From assembly GCA_003598085.1 (NCBI GenBank), contig QZKU01000075.1, positions 1 to 64,000 on the forward strand: 64,000 nt of DNA, given 5' to 3'. The notes beneath the pieces were generated by a model. The model made no database searches. It worked only from the letters and a program-made list of their open reading frames with translations, and was not told the DNA's origin. The DNA comes from Candidatus Abyssobacteria bacterium SURF_5 (lineage in GTDB: Bacteria > Abyssobacteria > SURF-5). The first letter of the stretch is position 1. Every line of letters starts with the position of its first letter. A program made the position numbers and the translations under genes. Below, in pieces: positions 42,569-52,083 of the stretch.

Positions 42569-44755
42569 ATGCATAGTTTCAAAGGCTACAGTTGTATTGT
42601 CGGAGTAGCATTCGCGTCCCTGCTCGTATTCTCTGCAGCATCACAAGCCGCCACTTACATCAACCAGCCCCTCGTTCAATTATCATGGAGTCCCAGTCCA
42701 GAACCCGATACGCAGGGGTATGAGGTACATCGGGCAACCGCGCCGGATGGCGCCTACGTGAAAATCTCCCCGAGTCTCATTCTCACCACTGCATGGTCTG
42801 ATACTACTGTAACGACGGGGAACACGTACTACTACAAATTGAAAACTATGGATACGTGCGGAAACCTCAGCATTCTCTCGCCTTCATCGGATGGAGCGGT
42901 CATTGATACACTAAGCCCTTCGGTTTCCGCAACTCCTGCGGGCGGCACGTACTCCTCCAGCGTCACGGTAACTCTTAGCGCCAGCGAGCCCTCCGCTATT
43001 TTCTATACGGCCGACGGAAGCACGCCGACTCAGCAGTCCAGCGTTTACACGAGCCCCATCTTGTTGTCCAAGACAACGTCCCTGAAATATTTTGCCATTG
43101 ATCGCGCACGTAACGAAAGCGCCGTTAAAACAAGTCAATATATAATCGGCGGCTCTTCCGATGATTACGACGGCGACGGCTATTCGAACACTCTCGAGCA
43201 GCAGATGGGCACCGACCCGAACGATCCCGACAGCAAGCCCGCGGCGGCATCGATCGAGATCGCTCCGCTCGAAGCCCCCTTGGGAATCGAGGGAACGGCG
43301 CAGCTCACCGTCTCGGGCACGTTTATTCCTTTGCAGGGCGACCCGATTCAATATGATCTCTCGTCGCTGGTGGATTATCATACGGATTCTTCACCTGTAA
43401 CCGTGTCGAACTCCGGTCTGGTGACGGGTAAATCAGAGGGAACTGCACAACTGTGGGCAGAGCAAACCGCTGGAAGTTCCAGCGTGCTCAGCAATCAGGT
43501 GCAAGTAACTGTCGACGGCACTCCCCCGTCGGTCAATCTCCTGGAGAGCCGCCCCTATGACAAACAGGGAACGGCTCAGGATACCGGCCCAACGCCGCGA
43601 GTTCCCGTCGACACAGGGATAGTAATCCGCGTATATGATACGCAACTCGGCGACAACGTCGGCATCGACGAAGGAACCATCTCCTTGCTGGTGAATCAGA
43701 CAGAAGTTCCTGCAAAGGTGAGGGAAATGATAGAGGGTGATTTGCATGAACTCGATATTGCGTTCCAGAATCCGACCGCGTTTGGATTTGACCAGGTCGT
43801 CACCGTGAAGCTCAGCCTCGCCGATATGGCGGGAAATCAATTGGTGTTTACGGAAGTTTTCCAGACCGAGACACAGATGGAGCACCAGTTGGCTCTCCTG
43901 AACTCTCCCGTTCAATCGGGAGTTGCACTCGGCGACGGGACCTCGGAAATCTCCGTGCTTCCCGAGCCAGACTCCATTGATGATGAAATGCTCGAAGGCG
44001 CCAGGGTCATCTTTCATGATTACGAGCCGGTAACCCCCCGCGTGGGACCTGTCCATGAAATTCCCGCGCTGGACCTGGCGACACCGATAGGCATCCCTCT
44101 CAACCTCGAACCGGCCACAGTTTTCGATGGGCCGATCACCGTCGTGCTACCCGTTCCGGATGCGCAAGTGCAGGATACCAATCAGGACGGCATTCCAGAT
44201 ATGGGTCTCGAAGCGTATGACATCTATCAGTTCACGCCCAATCCGAACGTGCTCTGGCGTCACAGTGCCGATGCGCCCGGTTGGGCAGTCGAAGAATCAA
44301 GAGTCGATCACTATGATACCTTGCCGCCGTCAATCGAAATCCAGATCAACGAGCCGAGCCCTCTTCAGATCGGCACCGCAATGCCGCATGTGGTTCCGGC
44401 GCCGGATATCAAGGCCAATGCACGAGATCGATTCCTCGTTACGACACAAGCGACTGTCGTGACCGTCACGCTGGATCTTGACGCCGGGGCGATTGATAGG
44501 AGCGTCGACTGGTGGATTCTGGCAGACACTCCGAAAGGATGGTATTACCTCGATCTTGGCAAGAAATTGTGGAAGAAAGGCTTGTTGCCCAGTGCTCAGG
44601 CCGCACCCATTGACATGACGTCGGAAATAATCTACTCGGGCATCCCTCCCTTTGGAGGAGGAACTTACAGACTCTATTTCTCCCTGGATAATAATGCGGA
44701 TGGGCGATACGATGGAACCTGGAATGACTCGGTTCCGGTTCTGGTGTATCGGTAG
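42569..44755 (+). CDS. Large secreted multi-domain protein with FN3, CHB_HEX and Ca-binding segments
   Basis: A 728-residue exported protein. Signal peptide: residues 1-27, ending SAASQA. Then a fibronectin-III-like domain (VQLSWSPSPEPDTQGYEVHRA), a chitobiase/beta-hexosaminidase C-terminal-type domain (PAGGTYSSSVTVTLSAS, FYTADGSTPT), a thrombospondin-3/EF-like calcium loop (DDYDGDGYSNTLEQQMGTD), a Big_2-like domain and long beta-rich regions. No PEP-CTERM or other sorting tail is seen. It starts at ATG 42569. Likely an adhesive or matrix protein of the EPS; there is no catalytic motif I can name. Confidence 0.75.
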   Translation: MHSFKGYSCIVGVAFASLLVFSAASQAATYINQPLVQLSWSPSPEPDTQGYEVHRATAPDGAYVKISPSLILTTAWSDTTVTTGNTYYYKLKTMDTCGNLSILSPSSDGAVIDTLSPSVSATPAGGTYSSSVTVTLSASEPSAIFYTADGSTPTQQSSVYTSPILLSKTTSLKYFAIDRARNESAVKTSQYIIGGSSDDYDGDGYSNTLEQQMGTDPNDPDSKPAAASIEIAPLEAPLGIEGTAQLTVSGTFIPLQGDPIQYDLSSLVDYHTDSSPVTVSNSGLVTGKSEGTAQLWAEQTAGSSSVLSNQVQVTVDGTPPSVNLLESRPYDKQGTAQDTGPTPRVPVDTGIVIRVYDTQLGDNVGIDEGTISLLVNQTEVPAKVREMIEGDLHELDIAFQNPTAFGFDQVVTVKLSLADMAGNQLVFTEVFQTETQMEHQLALLNSPVQSGVALGDGTSEISVLPEPDSIDDEMLEGARVIFHDYEPVTPRVGPVHEIPALDLATPIGIPLNLEPATVFDGPITVVLPVPDAQVQDTNQDGIPDMGLEAYDIYQFTPNPNVLWRHSADAPGWAVEESRVDHYDTLPPSIEIQINEPSPLQIGTAMPHVVPAPDIKANARDRFLVTTQATVVTVTLDLDAGAIDRSVDWWILADTPKGWYYLDLGKKLWKKGLLPSAQAAPIDMTSEIIYSGIPPFGGGTYRLYFSLDNNADGRYDGTWNDSVPVLVYR

Positions 44756-44776
44756 GACCCCTTCCACTACTAAAGG

Positions 44777-44813
44777 AAAAAACCGCCGGTCGCATAGCGG
44801 CCGGCGGTTTTTT
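44777..44813 (+). terminator. Strong bidirectional terminator
   Basis: AAAAAACCGCCGG (44777-44789) pairs with CCGGCGGTTTTTT (44801-44813) around an 11-nt loop. The A-tract on one side and T-tract on the other make it effective for both the plus-strand secreted gene and the converging minus-strand thiolase gene that ends at 44827. Confidence 0.93.
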
Positions 44814-44826
44814 TCCTGTTACTCTT

Positions 44827-46008
44827 CTAATCTTCCTTTCCGAAAATGGCCACGGTGCAGGTGAAAGAACCCGGCCTGCCGCCAAGGTTGTGCGTCAACC
44901 CCAGCCTGGGGTTCTTGCGCTGGCGCGCTCCCGCCTTCCCCTGGAGCTGTTTATATACCTCATAAATCATTCGGATCCCGCTCGCTCCGATCGGATGCCC
45001 GAAACATTTCAGGCCACCATCAATGTTAATGGCCAGCTCGCCGTCCTTATCAAAGGTTCCAGCCTCATGATATTCAGGGCCCTTCCCCCTCGGAGCAAAG
45101 CCAAGGTCCTCCGTGATGACCAACTCCGTGATGGTGAAGCAGTCGTGCACCATCGCCATGTCGATCTCTTCGAGCGGCACCTTGACGTCGGCCTCGCGAT
45201 ATGCCATTTGCGACGCCCGCACATTTTCCTCGAAATGAACGAAATCATAATCGTCCTGAAGCATCCCTTGCTGGCCGCCGACAGCCATCCCGATGCCTTT
45301 GACAAGCACGTAATCGTCCCTGAACTTTCTCGCCAGCTCCGGGGTGGTGAGAATAGCGGCCGCCGAGCCGTCACTCACTCCGCAGCAATCGAACAAGCCA
45401 AGCGGCCAGGCCACCATGGGCGCCTTCAATGCCTGTTCGAGTGAGATCTCTTTTTGGAAATGCGCCTTCGGGTTTAAAGCTCCGTTCTTGTGGTTCTTTA
45501 CCGCGATCCGCGCGAGCGTCTTCTTGAGCTCGTCCATTGGCACGTTGTAATGGTGCGCGTAGCGCGTCGCCGCAAGTGCGAACTGTACCGGGGGCGGTGT
45601 ATTGACATCGACCATGCTGCTGCCGGGAGCGCCGAAACCTCCGAGTCCCGTCCAGCCGGTATCCTTCAGCTTTTCCACACCGATCGCAAGCACGATGTCG
45701 TGTATGCCGGCAGCAACCGCATAGCAGGCGTTCCGGAACGCATCAGTCGCCGTGCAGCACGCATTTTCAACGCGGGTGATCGGCACATAATCCAGTTTCA
45801 AGGCTGCCGCGGCCGGCTGGCCGGTCATGCCGGATTGCACCGTCCCCAGCCATGCCGCTTCGATGTCCTTCGGATCTATTCCCGCATCTTCATAGGCCTC
45901 ATATGCCGCCTCGACCATGAGGTCACTGGCGTCGCTCTCCCAGCGTTCGCCGAACTTGGAGCAGCCCATTCCAATTATTGCGACCTTGTCTTTTATTGAT
46001 GCACTCAT
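44827..46008 (-). CDS. SCP2-type thiolase / acetyl-CoA acetyltransferase, copy 1
   Basis: A 393-residue thiolase of the lipid-transfer/SCP2-like group. It starts MSASIKDKVAIIGMGCSKFGERW. The nucleophilic Cys is in ENACCTATDA (Cys 84 or 85), where the usual pattern is NxCxSG. The catalytic His is in KCFGHPIGASG, and MVHDCFTITELV is the family segment. The ATG has a GAGGTGA RBS. It lies 9 nt after the HMG-synthase-like/DUF35 gene and is co-transcribed. A thiolysis or Claisen condensation of a 3-oxoacyl-CoA is expected; the natural substrate is unknown. The first-copy Cys context is less canonical than in the second copy. Confidence 0.88.
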   Translation of the reverse strand: MSASIKDKVAIIGMGCSKFGERWESDASDLMVEAAYEAYEDAGIDPKDIEAAWLGTVQSGMTGQPAAAALKLDYVPITRVENACCTATDAFRNACYAVAAGIHDIVLAIGVEKLKDTGWTGLGGFGAPGSSMVDVNTPPPVQFALAATRYAHHYNVPMDELKKTLARIAVKNHKNGALNPKAHFQKEISLEQALKAPMVAWPLGLFDCCGVSDGSAAAILTTPELARKFRDDYVLVKGIGMAVGGQQGMLQDDYDFVHFEENVRASQMAYREADVKVPLEEIDMAMVHDCFTITELVITEDLGFAPRGKGPEYHEAGTFDKDGELAINIDGGLKCFGHPIGASGIRMIYEVYKQLQGKAGARQRKNPRLGLTHNLGGRPGSFTCTVAIFGKED

Positions 46009-46017
46009 TTTCTCACC

Positions 46018-47445
46018 TCATTCCTTGATCCGGGCAGGAATGCATTTCCAGAAATAGTTGGGAACGCCCCCGACGGTAGCGACCCTGCGAAACGACATTT
46101 CAAGCGGCATATCCACTGCGATCTCTTCGATTTCGCGATCGGTCATCGTGCACAGCATCCGACCGCCGCCCTCGAAGTTGACGATACAAACAGCGAGCGG
46201 GATATCCATCGTGCCCGCGATATAATCCAGCGAGTACGTGAATAATTTCCCTTTCTTATCAGAGAAGCGCACCTTGTCGAAATCATCCTTCGTGCGGCAT
46301 CTCGTGCACACCCGCTGAGGCGGGTACTGCACCGTACCACAACTCCTGCATTTCACCCCATGCAGTCTCAGAATTCGATCACGCTCCCTCCATAGTGCGG
46401 AGGACGACGGCGGCGATGCCGCGGGACGACGTGATGCGGCCTCGGCCGAAAGGATTCCCCTCCATTGCGCGTATGAGGCATAATCAGGCACATTCTTCTT
46501 CGACTGCAGGGCTCGCCTGAATCCTCCCCTCTTCTTCATCGTATCGATTCGATCGGTAACCCGAAGAAGGAAAATATCAATCCCGTTTCCGTAACTGATC
46601 AGCAGAATCCTTTCTCCCGGCTCCGCCTCCTCGAGCGCGCCTGCCAGCATCAACAGCGGATGCGCACAACCGGTCAGCCCGACAGCCCCGAACAGGCCGT
46701 CCTGCAGTCTCGACGGCTCAATTTTCAGCAGCTTCGCGATCTGCAAATGCCACCGGTAGTCGGGCGCGTATGAAACGATTTTGGCAAAATCCGCAGGCGC
46801 GCATTTGTACTTTTTCATGCATTCGGAAACAGCCTGGCGAAAGGCGCTCACAAATCCTTGCTCGATAACAAATCGATCCTCCCAGGATTTCACATACTCA
46901 TCTTTGTCTGTTCTCCAGACATCGCTGATCTCGTGATACATCGTATAATAGCCCTGGATTTCGGCGACCACGTTCTCAGATCCCACCACCACGGCGGCTG
47001 CGGCGTCTCCGAAGAGCATCTCAAACTGCGAGCGCGGAGGCGGCATTCGCGTGTCGGCGGCAGCAACAAGAACACGGCCTGCGCTTCCCGACTGTACGGC
47101 ATCCGCAGCGGCGCGCAGCGCCTGCGTTCCGGCCCGCAACGAATCCGAGAAATCGCTCGTTCGTATATCGGTGCGAAGGTCTGCGGCGGCCGCCATCGTC
47201 ACCGAAGCCCCTCTCTCGAGGAAAGGAGCGGTCGTTGATGCGAAAAATGCACCGTCAATTGATTCGCGATCTACTCCATTCAGGCAATCAAGTGACGCGG
47301 CAACTGCCATGGTGAGGCTATCTTCATCGAAATTTGCAACCGCTTTCTCACCCGGCGCACCCGGGAATCCCCATTCCCGGGAGATAATCTCCCGCGCCAG
47401 CCGCCACGTTGGAATGTAAGTGCCGCATGCGACTATTCCAACCAT
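46018..47445 (-). CDS. HMG-CoA-synthase-like protein fused to DUF35 zinc-ribbon/OB domain, copy 1
   Basis: A 475-residue protein. Residues 1-320 follow the archaeal HMG-CoA synthase/KAS-III fold (GIVACGTYIPTWRL, LLISYGNGIDIFLL). Residues 360-475 are a DUF35 domain: zinc ribbon CRSC-x11-CTRC and an OB-fold (AVCIVNFEGGGRMLCTM). At the position of the catalytic Cys (family pattern ACKAGT) it has SLRAGT, with Leu 103. ATG 47445 has AAGGAG 9 nt upstream; TTG 47451 is less likely. Archaea encode thiolase, HMG synthase and DUF35 as three proteins that form a substrate-channelling complex; here the last two are fused beside the thiolase. Enzymatic activity is doubtful. Confidence 0.8.
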   Translation of the reverse strand: MVGIVACGTYIPTWRLAREIISREWGFPGAPGEKAVANFDEDSLTMAVAASLDCLNGVDRESIDGAFFASTTAPFLERGASVTMAAAADLRTDIRTSDFSDSLRAGTQALRAAADAVQSGSAGRVLVAAADTRMPPPRSQFEMLFGDAAAAVVVGSENVVAEIQGYYTMYHEISDVWRTDKDEYVKSWEDRFVIEQGFVSAFRQAVSECMKKYKCAPADFAKIVSYAPDYRWHLQIAKLLKIEPSRLQDGLFGAVGLTGCAHPLLMLAGALEEAEPGERILLISYGNGIDIFLLRVTDRIDTMKKRGGFRRALQSKKNVPDYASYAQWRGILSAEAASRRPAASPPSSSALWRERDRILRLHGVKCRSCGTVQYPPQRVCTRCRTKDDFDKVRFSDKKGKLFTYSLDYIAGTMDIPLAVCIVNFEGGGRMLCTMTDREIEEIAVDMPLEMSFRRVATVGGVPNYFWKCIPARIKE

Positions 47446-47637
47446 ATGCAATCACTCCTTTCAAATGTCCTTGAGATAAGGAGCACTCACCACAAGAACT
47501 GCATTCTTCCCGCGGGGCCAAATATATGCAATCGCCGGTCAAATGTCAACAACGGCGCAACGCCCTCCCCGCCTGCCAACACTGTTCTGAGCCAACATCC
47601 CCGAGCTTGAGGTGCGCGCCCGGCATACGAAAACTTC

Positions 47638-48410
47638 TCAGCGGGTGTCTGGGGGCTGTCCCTCATAGCGAATCGTCGCCAGGCACAGCGCCTGGTTTCG
47701 ATCCTCGATGTGCAAGGCCTGCTCGAGGCCCGCCGCATCCAGGTTGCAGTTGATTGCCTCCTTCGTCAGCCGCAGACCCAGCGGATTCTTGCGACACATT
47801 TTATCTGCCAGGTCGCGGGCTTCATCAAGGAGTGTCTCGCGCCGGACAATTCGGCTGACCATCCCCAGTTTGAGTGCGGTCTCAGCGTCCATGAAATCGC
47901 CGGCAGCATGAACTCATATGCCCGCCCTGCCCCGATCATTCGGGGCAGAAAATAGCTGGAGCCGCAATCCGCGCCGCCCAGCCCAATGTTAATGTAGGCA
48001 GCCCCGAACCGGACGTCGCGGGAAACGATCCGCACGCAGCATCCGAGTGCGAAACTCAATCCTCCGCCCACGGCGGCGCCGTGGATCGCGCCGATTATCG
48101 GTTGAGGCGCCTGCCGCATCTTTAGCAGCAATCGCGAGATGCGCGCCTGCAGTCGATATATGATTTTGAGGTCGGCGCTCAACAGCTGTCCGGCCGTCTC
48201 TTTCAAGTCAAGCCCGGAGCAGAATCCCCTGTCTCCCGCGCCACACATGATGATCACGCGTGTTGCGTCGTCATGCCGCCGCGCGTTCCAGAATTCTTCA
48301 AGCTCTATGATCATGGTTTCGTCGATGGCATTGACCCGGTCTGGCCGGTTGAGAGTCAATAATCCGACAAGGTCAGAGACTTCATAGCGGATCGACTTGT
48401 ATTGAGTCAT
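47638..48410 (-). pseudogene. Enoyl-CoA hydratase/isomerase family protein, frameshifted
   Basis: Starting at ATG 48410 the sequence reads as a crotonase: MTQYKSIRYEVSDLVGLLTLNRPDRVNAID, then CGAGDRGFCSGLDLKE and IGAIHGAAVGGGLSFALGCCVRI, the CoA-binding and oxyanion-hole segments. After the RAYEFML block (near 47911) the family continues in another frame, with FMDAETALKLGMVSRIV and the C-terminal helices to 47638. One missing base between about 47897 and 47911 explains it. Joined, the protein is about 257 residues, the normal size. It may be a real pseudogene or a sequence or assembly error; the rest of both halves is well conserved. Confidence 0.85.
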
Positions 48411-48610
48411 ACGGTTACCTCCAAAACAATTAGTGGGGCTTCAAAGACTCATGGCCTCTCAATACCGGATGGCGTGGGGAATCCATAATATCATAAATCG
48501 GGTGATTTGGATGCTGCGCGGACCGGGCGATGGAGGTTTAAGTCGATGCTGAAAGCAACTGCAATGCGCAAATCGGCCAATAAAGGTGGGGCAGCGCTGA
48601 AGGAGATCCT

Positions 48611-48937
48611 CTAATGAAATTCGACGTGCTGGACGACGTCGTTTTTTTTGATCTGTTCAGTCAATATGCGCTTTGTTTCTTCGCTACGGATGGATTCGAC
48701 TTCGGAGACTTCAAGATTATCCCTATTGCGGCGGGTCTTCCAGCCGAGAATATAGCCGGGGACAATTGCATAGCGACAGCCGGTGATTCCGCAGCATGAG
48801 GTATCCACCACTCCCATGCCGACCACATAAAGAACCTCACGTCCATTGAATGGAAGACGCACTTCCTTCTCGAGGACGTAATGCCCTCCGATAGAGCGAA
48901 CCTCTTCGTCCAGTGGAATGTGGGTATACTCTCGCAT
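48611..48937 (-). CDS. Small conserved-looking protein with a CCG motif, unknown function
   Basis: A 108-residue protein read from ATG 48937, with AGGGGAA 2-8 nt upstream; a GTG at 48970 would add 11 residues. It shows EVLYVVGMGVVDTSCCGITGCRYAIVPGYI, a cysteine-rich beta region, and a charged C-terminal helix (EESIRSEE-type, EQIKKND). No family can be named. It lies between the frameshifted enoyl-CoA hydratase and the second thiolase on the same strand, with gaps of about 120-200 nt, so it may belong to the operon. The three Cys could bind a metal. Confidence 0.6.
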   Translation of the reverse strand: MREYTHIPLDEEVRSIGGHYVLEKEVRLPFNGREVLYVVGMGVVDTSCCGITGCRYAIVPGYILGWKTRRNRDNLEVSEVESIRSEETKRILTEQIKKNDVVQHVEFH

Positions 48938-49054
48938 ATTCCCCTGTGGCTGAAAACTCTGGAATATCACTCCTGTTCCAGAATAAGGATCAATTTTGCA
49001 GAGAAGAAGTGAAAGCGGCGACTCTTGCTGCAGCCGCCGCCCTCAACCGAAAAA

Positions 49055-50266
49055 TTACACGCCGTATTTGCCGACAATTGCTATGCTGCACACGTTCATG
49101 AACGGGAAGCCGCCCAGATTGTGTGTCAGCCCGATCTTCGGGTCCTTGAGCTGGCGCTTATCGGCTCTGCCATGAAGCTGCAGATACATTTCATACACCA
49201 TTCGCAAGCCTGATGCCCCGATCGGATGACCGAAGCACTTCAGCCCGCCGTCAACCTGGCAGGGAACTCCACCGCCGTCGAGATTATAGAAGCCATCCAT
49301 CACGTCCTTCAGCGCGCCTCCCTTGGGCGAAATATGGAGGTCTTCCATCGTGACAAACTCGGTGATGGAGAAGCAATCATGCACTTCCATCATCGAGATT
49401 TCCTTGCGCGGATCCTTGATTCCGGCTTCCTCATACGCCTTCCGGCTTGCCTTTTCGGTTGTAACGAAGTGGTCGCCGTCCCATTCGTTGAAACCGAGTT
49501 CCTCGCCGCTGCTCAAAGCGAGTTGAAGCGCCTTCACGGTGATAAAATCCTTCTTGCCGAGATCCTTCGCGATCTTTGGAGTCGTCACGATGGCGCAGGC
49601 CGAGCCATCGCTTACACCGCAGCAATCGAACAGGCCGAGCGGATGCGCGATAATGGGCGCTCCCAGGATCTGCTCGACCGTCACCGGTTTTCGCAGATGC
49701 GCTTTGGGGTTAAGAGCGCCATTCGCATGACTCTTTGCAGACACGTGCGCGAGAGCAAGCTTCAGCTCATCGTCCGGAATCTTGTATTTCGCGGCGTACG
49801 CGCTCGCAAGCTGCGCGAATGAGCCGGGTGCGGTAATCTGAGGAAACCAGAGCCACGTCAAACTTCCTGAACTCGAGCCGCCGCCGGGCAACCCGCCGTA
49901 GCCGGTATCCTTCAGCTTTTCGACTCCCATGGCCAGACAGATGTCATACGCGCCGGATGCAACCGCATAAACGGCTCCCCTCAGTGATTCCGTCCCGCTC
50001 GCACAGAAGTTTTCAACGCGGGTGCATGGGATCTTATCCAGCCGCAGCGCCATCGAAAGCGGCAGGGCGCTTTTGCCGACATTCACTTCGTCCATACACG
50101 TGCCAAGCCACGCGGCCTGGATGTCCTTCTTCTCGATTCCCGCGTCCTCCACGCACTCGGTGAACGCTTCGACCATCAGCTCTTCCGCGCCTACGTCCCA
50201 CCGTTCGCCGAACCTCGTGCAGCCCATGCCGATTATTGCGACCTTATCTTTTATTCCGGTTGCCAT
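49055..50266 (-). CDS. SCP2-type thiolase / acetyl-CoA acetyltransferase, copy 2
   Basis: A 403-residue paralogue of the thiolase at 44827, sharing the start GIKDKVAIIGMGCTRFGERW and most motifs. The nucleophile is in ENFCASGTES (Cys 88, canonical); the catalytic His is in KCFGHPIGASG; the C-terminal NLGGFPFMNVCSIAIVG contains the second catalytic Cys. The RBS AGGAGG precedes ATG by 7 nt. It follows the second HMG-synthase-like/DUF35 gene by 13 nt. Expected to cleave or form a 3-oxoacyl-CoA. The two thiolase copies differ in size and active-site context, suggesting different substrates. Confidence 0.9.
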   Translation of the reverse strand: MATGIKDKVAIIGMGCTRFGERWDVGAEELMVEAFTECVEDAGIEKKDIQAAWLGTCMDEVNVGKSALPLSMALRLDKIPCTRVENFCASGTESLRGAVYAVASGAYDICLAMGVEKLKDTGYGGLPGGGSSSGSLTWLWFPQITAPGSFAQLASAYAAKYKIPDDELKLALAHVSAKSHANGALNPKAHLRKPVTVEQILGAPIIAHPLGLFDCCGVSDGSACAIVTTPKIAKDLGKKDFITVKALQLALSSGEELGFNEWDGDHFVTTEKASRKAYEEAGIKDPRKEISMMEVHDCFSITEFVTMEDLHISPKGGALKDVMDGFYNLDGGGVPCQVDGGLKCFGHPIGASGLRMVYEMYLQLHGRADKRQLKDPKIGLTHNLGGFPFMNVCSIAIVGKYGV

Positions 50267-50279
50267 TGCAGTTTCCTCC

Positions 50280-51734
50280 TTATGCTTCCGCTTGCGGAAG
50301 AGCCTTCCAGAAGTAGCCGTGGAAGCCGCGTTCCTTGTCGTGATACCGTTTGCGGAAAGCCATTTTGACCGTTTTTCCGACCTTCAGGTCGCCAAGTTCG
50401 CAATCGCTGAAGTCGGCAAGAATTCTTCCGCCTCCTTCGAACTGGACCATTCCGTAGCAATTCGGCGGCTCGACGGAAACAGATAACATGTCGCCGGTGA
50501 ACGTCTTGATGTGAGCCGGCGTGTCCGCAAATTCGACCGACTCTTGAGATTTGACCGAACCGCAGTCGGGATTGACGCAGATATCGTTGCTCGGGATCTG
50601 GCGCGTGCCGCATTTGCGGCATTCGCCGCCGACAAAACCAAGGAGGAACTTGCGTTTTCTGTAGAGAACGGTGAGAGCCGTCTGAGTGGGCGCTTCCGCC
50701 CGAATCCCCATTTCCGTCTGCATCAGGTCGCGGAACCGGAGGAACTTCTGGTAAACATCCACTTCTTTCCGGTTCGCGAGAGAACCCTTTATGCCCTGGC
50801 GCGGTGGCAGAGACTTGATTTTATCCGTCACCTGGAACAGCAGCGCATCCGACCCCTGCCCGAAGCTCGCCACGAGAATCTTGTCGCCCGGCTGGGCCTC
50901 CTCGAGCGCGGAGATGAACATCACGAGCGCGTGGGCCGCTCCGGTCTCGCCGCATACTTCGTGCATATTATCCACCAACTGCTCGCGCTTGAACCCCATG
51001 CCCTTGGCGATACCCTGGTGCTCCCGTTTAAAGAAGCACGGGAATACCAGCTTCGAGATATCCGCCGGAGACATGTTGCACTTCTTAAGCAGCCCGGTGA
51101 CTACTTCGGGAATGATCTTTGAATAGCCCTCATCACGAACCCACCGCTCTTCCCAGTTGTAATCGTATTTATTCATCGACCCGCGATAATGATCAACAAA
51201 ATCGTAAGATACCGAATAGCTCCCGAGGCATTCGGCAATGACATTCTCCGTCCCCAGCAGAAGAGAGGCCGCACCATCACCGTACCACATCTCATGAAAA
51301 TAGGCCGACTTGGTTATGCGCATATCGGCAGCCGTTAGGAGAACCGATTTCTTTTCGCCGCCTTTTAATGCCTCAAGGGCAGTCACCATCGCCGTCGTCG
51401 CTGTCTTTTGGGAAGCGGTGAAGTCGGCGGTCAGAACATTGTCCTTGAGATTCAAGGCCGTTGCTACAATTCCCGAATTCTGCCGATCAGCAAAGGGGGC
51501 CGTGGTGGAGGCCATGTACAGCGCATCAACTTTGCTCTTATCCATCCCCACCAGGCAATCACGGGCGGCGGCGACCGACATAGTCAATGAGTCTTCATCC
51601 CAATTGCACATCGAACGCTCGCCCTGGGCCACCATCATGATGGCGGGGGCGAACCATCCCATGGCCTGAAAGACTGCCATCCGCTGCAGTCTCAAACGAG
51701 GGATGTATCCTCCGTATGCAGTGATACCGATCAT
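50280..51734 (-). CDS. HMG-CoA-synthase-like protein fused to DUF35 zinc-ribbon/OB domain, copy 2
   Basis: A 484-residue paralogue of the protein at 46018. Start ATG 51734 has a GGAGGAGAGC RBS 4 nt upstream; a longer frame to 51845 lacks similarity. The synthase-like part (ITAYGGYIPRLRLQ, STTAPF, ADFTASQKTATTAM) has Gln 109 where catalytic Cys is expected. The DUF35 part carries zinc ligands CRKC and CVNPDC and an OB-fold (GMVQFEGGGRILADF). Its neighbour is a thiolase 13 nt downstream. Both copies lack the Cys, so it is a property of this subgroup rather than a chance mutation. Confidence 0.82.
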   Translation of the reverse strand: MIGITAYGGYIPRLRLQRMAVFQAMGWFAPAIMMVAQGERSMCNWDEDSLTMSVAAARDCLVGMDKSKVDALYMASTTAPFADRQNSGIVATALNLKDNVLTADFTASQKTATTAMVTALEALKGGEKKSVLLTAADMRITKSAYFHEMWYGDGAASLLLGTENVIAECLGSYSVSYDFVDHYRGSMNKYDYNWEERWVRDEGYSKIIPEVVTGLLKKCNMSPADISKLVFPCFFKREHQGIAKGMGFKREQLVDNMHEVCGETGAAHALVMFISALEEAQPGDKILVASFGQGSDALLFQVTDKIKSLPPRQGIKGSLANRKEVDVYQKFLRFRDLMQTEMGIRAEAPTQTALTVLYRKRKFLLGFVGGECRKCGTRQIPSNDICVNPDCGSVKSQESVEFADTPAHIKTFTGDMLSVSVEPPNCYGMVQFEGGGRILADFSDCELGDLKVGKTVKMAFRKRYHDKERGFHGYFWKALPQAEA

Positions 51735-52083
51735 TTTTGCTCTCCTCCGTTTCTCGTAAATTGTTGCCCGACCCGAGCTGAATGAAGGCCGCCACCAGTA
51801 GAGCCAGTGCTTGTATTTTTCCGACCTCGCTTGGGGCAGAGGCACGGCTCCTGCAGACGACGGGGACGCTCCTTCCCTGTTTCAGCAAGACATCCGAGTT
51901 TATGCGCTAGATACTATATTCCAGAAGGCGCGGCAGGTCAAGAGAAAAGTGAACAAGTCTCAGAGACTGGTCACAATTCCTCATGTTTTCGTCGGAAGAA
52001 CTCTCGAAAAGGCATAGTTTAAGCAGATTCTGGAGCAACGTTCGACGCAGATCCGCCGCGGCAACGGCTCGCCAAGACAGGGT
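51735..52083. other. 349-nt gap between DUF35 operon and DUF362 gene
   Basis: It holds the promoter of the copy-2 operon (51913-51941), which leaves about 170 nt of untranslated leader. No gene or terminator hairpin is seen in the rest. Confidence 0.5.
51913..51941 (-). promoter_or_regulatory. Sigma-70 promoter of the copy-2 thiolase/DUF35 operon
   Basis: On the minus strand TTGACC (51941-51936), a 17-nt spacer and TATAGT (51918-51913); each hexamer matches 5 of 6 consensus bases. The start would be near 51906, giving about a 170-nt leader before ATG 51734. Confidence 0.65.
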
